Positions 6,658-10,092 of a stretch of DNA of 10,092 nt are shown piece by piece. Position numbers and translations under genes: made by a program. The stretch comes from Deltaproteobacteria bacterium (lineage in GTDB: Bacteria; Desulfobacterota; DSM-4660; Desulfatiglandales; Desulfatiglandaceae), in NCBI GenBank assembly GCA_019307645.1, contig JAFDJF010000063.1, forward strand, positions 1-10,092. Direction: 5' to 3'. A model generated the notes under the pieces. It had not been told where the DNA came from. It made no database searches and was given only the letters and a program-made list of their open reading frames with translations. How positions within the stretch are numbered: the stretch's first letter is position 1; every line of letters begins with the position of its first letter.

Positions 6658-9138
6658 ATGTTAGCAAAAGCCGAAAATAACCAGGGATTTGGGTCTACCG
6701 AGAGGACCCGTATGCTGAAGGCAAACAGGGTTTACCCGGGGATTTCCGATGAGGCGGTTGAATACACAGGAGACGAGCGGACCCCGGGACAGGTTAATTT
6801 CCTGAAAGAGCTCAAAACACACATCCGCACATACGGTCATATGTGCCCTGAGCGGGCCCGTTACTGGACCAGGGGTTACAGAGAAAGTGACGGCAAACCG
6901 GAGGTCATCCGCGTGGCCAATGCTCTTGCCTGTGTTTTGGACAATATGACCATTTATATCGAACCGGGCGAGTTGATTGTGGGCAATTACGCCAGCTCCC
7001 CCACATCCATGCCGATCTACCCGGAGTTTTATTTTAAGTGGATCCCGGATGCCATCGGACCTGACGGCATGTACAAGGACAGGGTGAATGACGAAGAAAG
7101 AAAAGAGCTCATGGACCTTGCAGAATATTGGGACGGCAGGTCCTATGGGGATCGGATCAGAGAGCTGATCGGACCGGATTTAAAGCCTTATGAAAATTTT
7201 AACGGAGTCACGTGCACGCTTGATATTTATGAGACCCACGCCGCCGTCACCGGCGGCTATGACAGGCTTCTTAAATACGGGGCCAACGGCATTATCAAGA
7301 TGTGTGAGGAAAAGCTGGAAGAGGTCCTGAAAGAGGGGCCAAAACTCAACCCGAAGGGGTCGGGGAAAACCGATTCCACTCAAGAATATGTGGACAAGGT
7401 TGCCAACCTCAAGGCAATGATCCTCGCAAACGAGGCCTTTGTACGCTTCGGCAAACGCTATTCCCAACTCGCCAAGGAAATGGCGGAAAAAGAAAAAGAT
7501 CTTCAAAGAAAAGAGGGGCTGGAAAGGGTTGCCCAGGTATGCTCAACTATTCCGGGCGAACCACCTCGCAACCTACATGAGGCGCTTCAGGTCTTTTTCT
7601 GGTTTCATATGATCCAGTCGGTGGTGTCCTACCGGTCTTACGGGAGCGCCGTCAGGTTTGATGTCCTGTTTAATCCGTTTCTCCAAAAAGATCTGCAAGC
7701 CGGGAACCTCACCCGAGAAGAGGCCGTGGAACTGGTGGAATGCCTCTGGATCAAGATTGAGTCCATCAGCAGCATGCGGACCCCGCAGGCAGAGGCCATG
7801 TCCGTGGGTTCCACACAGTACCAGACCTTTACCTTGGGCGGGATACTCAAAAATGGAAAAGATGCAACCAATGACATGTCGTATATGGCATTGGATGCAA
7901 GCATTAATGCCCACACGATCCAGCCCACGCTGGTTGTGCGCTATCATCCCAAAATAGATCCCAAGTTTATCGACAAGTGCATCGATTGTGTTCGCACGGG
8001 TCTGGGATTTCCGGCCTTTCTAAGCGATTCTCAGGCCTCGCCCATGTTCATAAGACAGGGAGTCCCTGAAACCGATGTTTGGAACTGGGCTTGTCCATCC
8101 TGCGTATCCCGGACCATCCCCAACTATAACATGCGGATGGGCTGTGCCAGTATGGGTTACTTTTCTTACGGAAAGTGCCTTGATCTGGCCTTGAACGACG
8201 GTTTTGACCGATGGCAGGGCATCCAGTTGGGCCCCCACACCGGCGATCCGCTCAAATTTACCAGCATCGAGGATGTTCAGGAGGCCTATCTCAAACAGAT
8301 TGAAGCTCATATTATGAAGCGGCCCCTGGTCTCCCCTTATCTGGACGGCTGTATTGAAAACGGTTTGACAACGACTGATTTTGCCGGCTGCGGAACCTAT
8401 AACTGTCCGGAAATCCAATGCGCCGGCGGTGTGAATGTGGGTGATTCCTTAACAGTCCTCAAGGAACTGGTCTTTGACGAAAAGAAAGTGACCATGAAAG
8501 AACTCCTGGATGCCATGCACAACAATTGGGAGGGCAGAGAGGATTTAAGACAAATGTGCCTCAGTGTGCCGAAGTACGGTAATGATATTGATGAGGCCGA
8601 TGAAATGTTCCGGTGGGTAGCCCAGGAATCACAAAAGGTACTGGGTAAGTTCACGGATTACTTCGGCGGCCAGGTCAGATCCCAGGGCGCCATCACCTCG
8701 GCCTATTATTCTTACGGCCGTGCATGCCCTGCAACGCCTGAAGGTCGTGTCGATAGTGAGCCCTTTGCCGACGGCAGCGGCTCCCCCCATGCCGGAAGAG
8801 ATACCCGCGGGCCCACTGCAACGCTTAAATCACTGGCCAAGGTGGATGTCCAGCAGGCCAATGAACTGCTGACCAATCAGAAGTTCATGCCCCAATTCCT
8901 GGAAAAAGAAAATAAACAGCTTTTTGCCGATTACCTCAAAACCTGGTACGACATGGGCGCCTGGCACATCCAGTTCAATGTAGTGGATAAGCAGGTGCTC
9001 ATGGAGGCCCAGAAAGAGCCGGAACAATTTCCGGATCTGGTGGTGCGTGTGGCAGGCTACAGTGCGTACTGGGTGGACCTGGGAAAACCCATGCAGGACG
9101 ATATTATCAAAAGGACCGAGCAGAGTTTTTCCTGCTGA
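6658..9138 (+). CDS. Glycyl radical enzyme of the pyruvate formate-lyase family, possibly fumarate-adding (BssA-like)
   Basis: An 826-aa enzyme with a PFL-type N-terminal barrel (ERARYWTRGY at 66; ELIVGNYASS at 105) and a C-terminal glycyl loop, RVAGYSAYW, with Gly800 as the predicted radical site. A separate radical-SAM activase must install the radical; none is in the window. The thiyl-radical cysteine is probably Cys482 in WACPSCVSR, although Cys479 is close and also possible. Dehydratases, C-N/C-S lyases and 4-hydroxyphenylacetate decarboxylase of this family carry Cys-x-Glu; here Ser484 replaces Glu. Benzylsuccinate synthase-type enzymes read Cys-Met-Ser and have a fumarate-binding Arg further on; Arg493 is a candidate. 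The GIQLGPHTGDP motif (521-531) is general to the family. Oddities are about 19 cysteines, including Cys578/583/588 where relatives read GGARYN, and a terminal Cys826. AAGGAGG at 6645-6651 fixes the start. The substrate is unknown. Confidence 0.93.
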   Translation: MLAKAENNQGFGSTERTRMLKANRVYPGISDEAVEYTGDERTPGQVNFLKELKTHIRTYGHMCPERARYWTRGYRESDGKPEVIRVANALACVLDNMTIYIEPGELIVGNYASSPTSMPIYPEFYFKWIPDAIGPDGMYKDRVNDEERKELMDLAEYWDGRSYGDRIRELIGPDLKPYENFNGVTCTLDIYETHAAVTGGYDRLLKYGANGIIKMCEEKLEEVLKEGPKLNPKGSGKTDSTQEYVDKVANLKAMILANEAFVRFGKRYSQLAKEMAEKEKDLQRKEGLERVAQVCSTIPGEPPRNLHEALQVFFWFHMIQSVVSYRSYGSAVRFDVLFNPFLQKDLQAGNLTREEAVELVECLWIKIESISSMRTPQAEAMSVGSTQYQTFTLGGILKNGKDATNDMSYMALDASINAHTIQPTLVVRYHPKIDPKFIDKCIDCVRTGLGFPAFLSDSQASPMFIRQGVPETDVWNWACPSCVSRTIPNYNMRMGCASMGYFSYGKCLDLALNDGFDRWQGIQLGPHTGDPLKFTSIEDVQEAYLKQIEAHIMKRPLVSPYLDGCIENGLTTTDFAGCGTYNCPEIQCAGGVNVGDSLTVLKELVFDEKKVTMKELLDAMHNNWEGREDLRQMCLSVPKYGNDIDEADEMFRWVAQESQKVLGKFTDYFGGQVRSQGAITSAYYSYGRACPATPEGRVDSEPFADGSGSPHAGRDTRGPTATLKSLAKVDVQQANELLTNQKFMPQFLEKENKQLFADYLKTWYDMGAWHIQFNVVDKQVLMEAQKEPEQFPDLVVRVAGYSAYWVDLGKPMQDDIIKRTEQSFSC

Positions 9139-9177
9139 TAATTTGTCTGTAACCAACGTTTAGCAAACCCAACAATA

Positions 9178-9223
9178 CGGCCTATTCCCAAATCCTTTGG
9201 GGATAGGTCGATTTTATTCTTTT
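9178..9223 (+). terminator. Intrinsic terminator of the glycyl radical enzyme gene
   Basis: CGGCCTATTCCC (9178-9189) pairs with GGGGATAGGTCG (9199-9210) in a 12-bp stem with two G-U pairs and a 9-base loop. The T-rich tract ATTTTATTCTTTT follows at 9211-9223. It lies 39 bp after the stop codon, so the radical enzyme is probably the last gene of its transcript. Confidence 0.8.
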
Positions 9224-9375
9224 CACAGCGCTTGTATCTCTTTTTCTAATATATGGTATCCCATCGGATGCATGCTTTCTTTTAAGAGGAGCACGGAAAA
9301 ATCTAGAACCCAAATCCCTGCCTAAAAAATCCTCGAGTTACTAAAGCGGTCATAAGTATTTGAACCAATAAAAGC

Positions 9376-9456
9376 TTTGACAGGATGAACGAGATTAACA
9401 AGATATTATAATTTATTGATTCTAAGAATCCTGAAAATCCCGTTGATCCTGTCTAA
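9376..9456. repeat. 81-bp imperfect palindrome built of 9-bp GACAGGAT-like units
   Basis: Arms at 9376-9404 and 9428-9456 are inverted repeats matching at about 23 of 29 positions. Each arm is three related units of about 9 bp: GACAGGAT, then AACGAGAT, then AACAAGAT on the left, and GACAGGAT, AACGGGAT, TTCAGGAT when the right arm is read on the minus strand. The 23-base centre is AT-rich. From memory, GACAGGATTAACAGGATT-type sequences occur as dispersed repeats in many anaerobe genomes. It is a different family from the repeat at 4630-4704 but has the same design. The right arm ends 5 bp before the ribosome site of the next gene. Confidence 0.75.
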
Positions 9457-9474
9457 ATATTAGGAGTTTATGCC

Positions 9475-10092
9475 ATGACATACCGTGTAATACAATGGAC
9501 GACCGGAAATGTTGGAAGCCGCGCCCTGCGGGCCATAATTGAGCATCCGGAAATGGAGTTGGTGGGTGTATATGCCCATGGTAAAGAAAAGGTAGGCAAG
9601 GATGCCGCAGAACTGTGCGGGCTGGACAAAGAAACCGGGGTTATCGCCACAAACGATATGGATGAACTCCTGTCATTGAAAGCCGATTGCGTAAATTTCA
9701 ACACATTGATCCCCAGGTTTGAAGAAATAGAACGTTTTCTGGAATCCGGTGTGAATGTGGTGGGCACTGCCGGTTTTATCCTGGGCACGTACCTGGCTGA
9801 AGGTGCCCGTGAGCGTCTGGATGCGGCGGGCAAGCGGGGAGGCGCATCATTATACGGCAGCGGTTTTAATCCTGGTTTATCCAACATTCTGGGCTTGGTG
9901 GGAACGAGCATGTGTGATCGTATATACAGTGTTTCGGTGACCGAAAGCGTAGATGTCTCCGACTACGCCTCGCCCGAGACATGGTATAAGTCCGGTTGGG
10001 CAAAGCCGTTGGGCGGACAGGGTCAGCAAACCTTTGATATGAATGTTGTGCTGAAGGATGCCGCGGACATGACGGCAGAGGCCTTGGGAATA
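9475..10092 (+). CDS. DapB-like NAD(P)-binding oxidoreductase (3' end missing)
   Basis: The first 206 residues of a probably 330-360 aa protein; the frame is open at the right edge. The N-terminus (VIQWTTGNVGSRALRAIIEH, from residue 5) is a Rossmann fold with the GNVG nucleotide-binding turn. The following segment (ELVGVYAH, then DELLSLKADCVNF) matches proteins annotated as having a dihydrodipicolinate reductase N-terminal domain. The family includes 2,4-diaminopentanoate dehydrogenase and many uncharacterised NAD(P)H-dependent enzymes; it is not the lysine-pathway DapB itself, since its middle part differs (GSGFNPGLSNILGL, about 147-160). An AGGAG ribosome site 8 bases before ATG fixes the start; an ATG at 9470 reads only two codons to a stop. 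Same-strand placement after the radical enzyme suggests the same pathway, but a terminator and a repeat stand between them, so the link is weak. The substrate is unknown. Confidence 0.82.
   Translation, partial: MTYRVIQWTTGNVGSRALRAIIEHPEMELVGVYAHGKEKVGKDAAELCGLDKETGVIATNDMDELLSLKADCVNFNTLIPRFEEIERFLESGVNVVGTAGFILGTYLAEGARERLDAAGKRGGASLYGSGFNPGLSNILGLVGTSMCDRIYSVSVTESVDVSDYASPETWYKSGWAKPLGGQGQQTFDMNVVLKDAADMTAEALGI

Larger units (their letters stand above)
9139..9474. other. 336-bp intergenic region after the glycyl radical enzyme
   Basis: This gap contains the terminator at 9178-9223 and the palindromic repeat at 9376-9456. Between them (9224-9375) is AT-rich sequence in which I see no gene, RNA or convincing promoter. 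The downstream oxidoreductase gene has its own ribosome site (AGGAG, 9462-9466). With a terminator in front of it, the gene probably needs its own promoter, which I cannot identify. Confidence 0.6.

Noticed and set aside
9377..9412. TTGACA and TATAAT hexamers upstream of the DapB-like gene
   Set aside because: They are 24 bp apart, too far for a sigma-70 promoter, and both lie inside the palindromic repeat.
9468..9911. A 147-codon open frame on the minus strand opposite the DapB-like gene
   Set aside because: It is low-complexity Ser/Pro/Arg-rich translation with no ribosome site, antisense to a gene with a clear Rossmann motif.

Overview
The window looks like chromosomal DNA from a strict anaerobe of moderate GC content. 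The most likely source is a Desulfobacterota (deltaproteobacterial) sulfate reducer or syntroph that degrades aromatic or other recalcitrant compounds. The grounds are gene content: duplicated 2-hydroxyacyl-CoA dehydratase/benzoyl-CoA reductase-type subunits, an oxygen-sensitive glycyl radical enzyme, and a PAS-GAF-LuxR regulator. Two dispersed palindromic repeats also fit such genomes. The taxonomic call is inference; there is no rRNA or marker gene.

Layout. Minus strand, 4600 down to 1: four co-directional genes in two tandem pairs, each a small subunit (about 380 aa) followed by a large subunit (about 467 aa). The first pair is 4600-3455 and 3449-2046. The second is 1998-856 and 853-1, the last gene running off the left edge. 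Spacing within pairs is 5 and 2 bp. The pairs are separated by 47 bp that hold a perfect GC-rich hairpin. Large subunits keep the cysteines expected to bind a [4Fe-4S] cluster; in both small subunits the usual cysteine positions are occupied by other residues.

The 355-bp divergent intergenic region (4601-4955) holds a 75-bp palindromic repeat, a textbook sigma-70 promoter facing right, and operator-like repeats. It is followed on the plus strand by a 498-aa PAS-GAF-coiled-coil-LuxR regulator (4956-6452). A 205-bp leader region (6453-6657), with a promoter candidate and a strong hairpin, precedes an 826-aa glycyl radical enzyme (6658-9138) that ends at an intrinsic terminator. After a 336-bp gap carrying a second palindromic repeat, an NAD(P)-binding DapB-like oxidoreductase begins (9475) and runs off the right edge.

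Working model (inference): the regulator senses a substrate or redox signal and controls both the dehydratase/reductase-like operon and the glycyl radical enzyme. The radical enzyme would activate the substrate, and the [4Fe-4S] heterodimers would then act on a CoA thioester derived from it. The radical enzyme has the glycyl loop but lacks the Cys-x-Glu motif of the eliminase/decarboxylase branches. Its Cys-Val-Ser arrangement is closer to fumarate-adding (benzylsuccinate synthase-type) enzymes, yet no BssB/BssC-like small subunit or activase lies next to it. This combination is the most interesting thing in the window.
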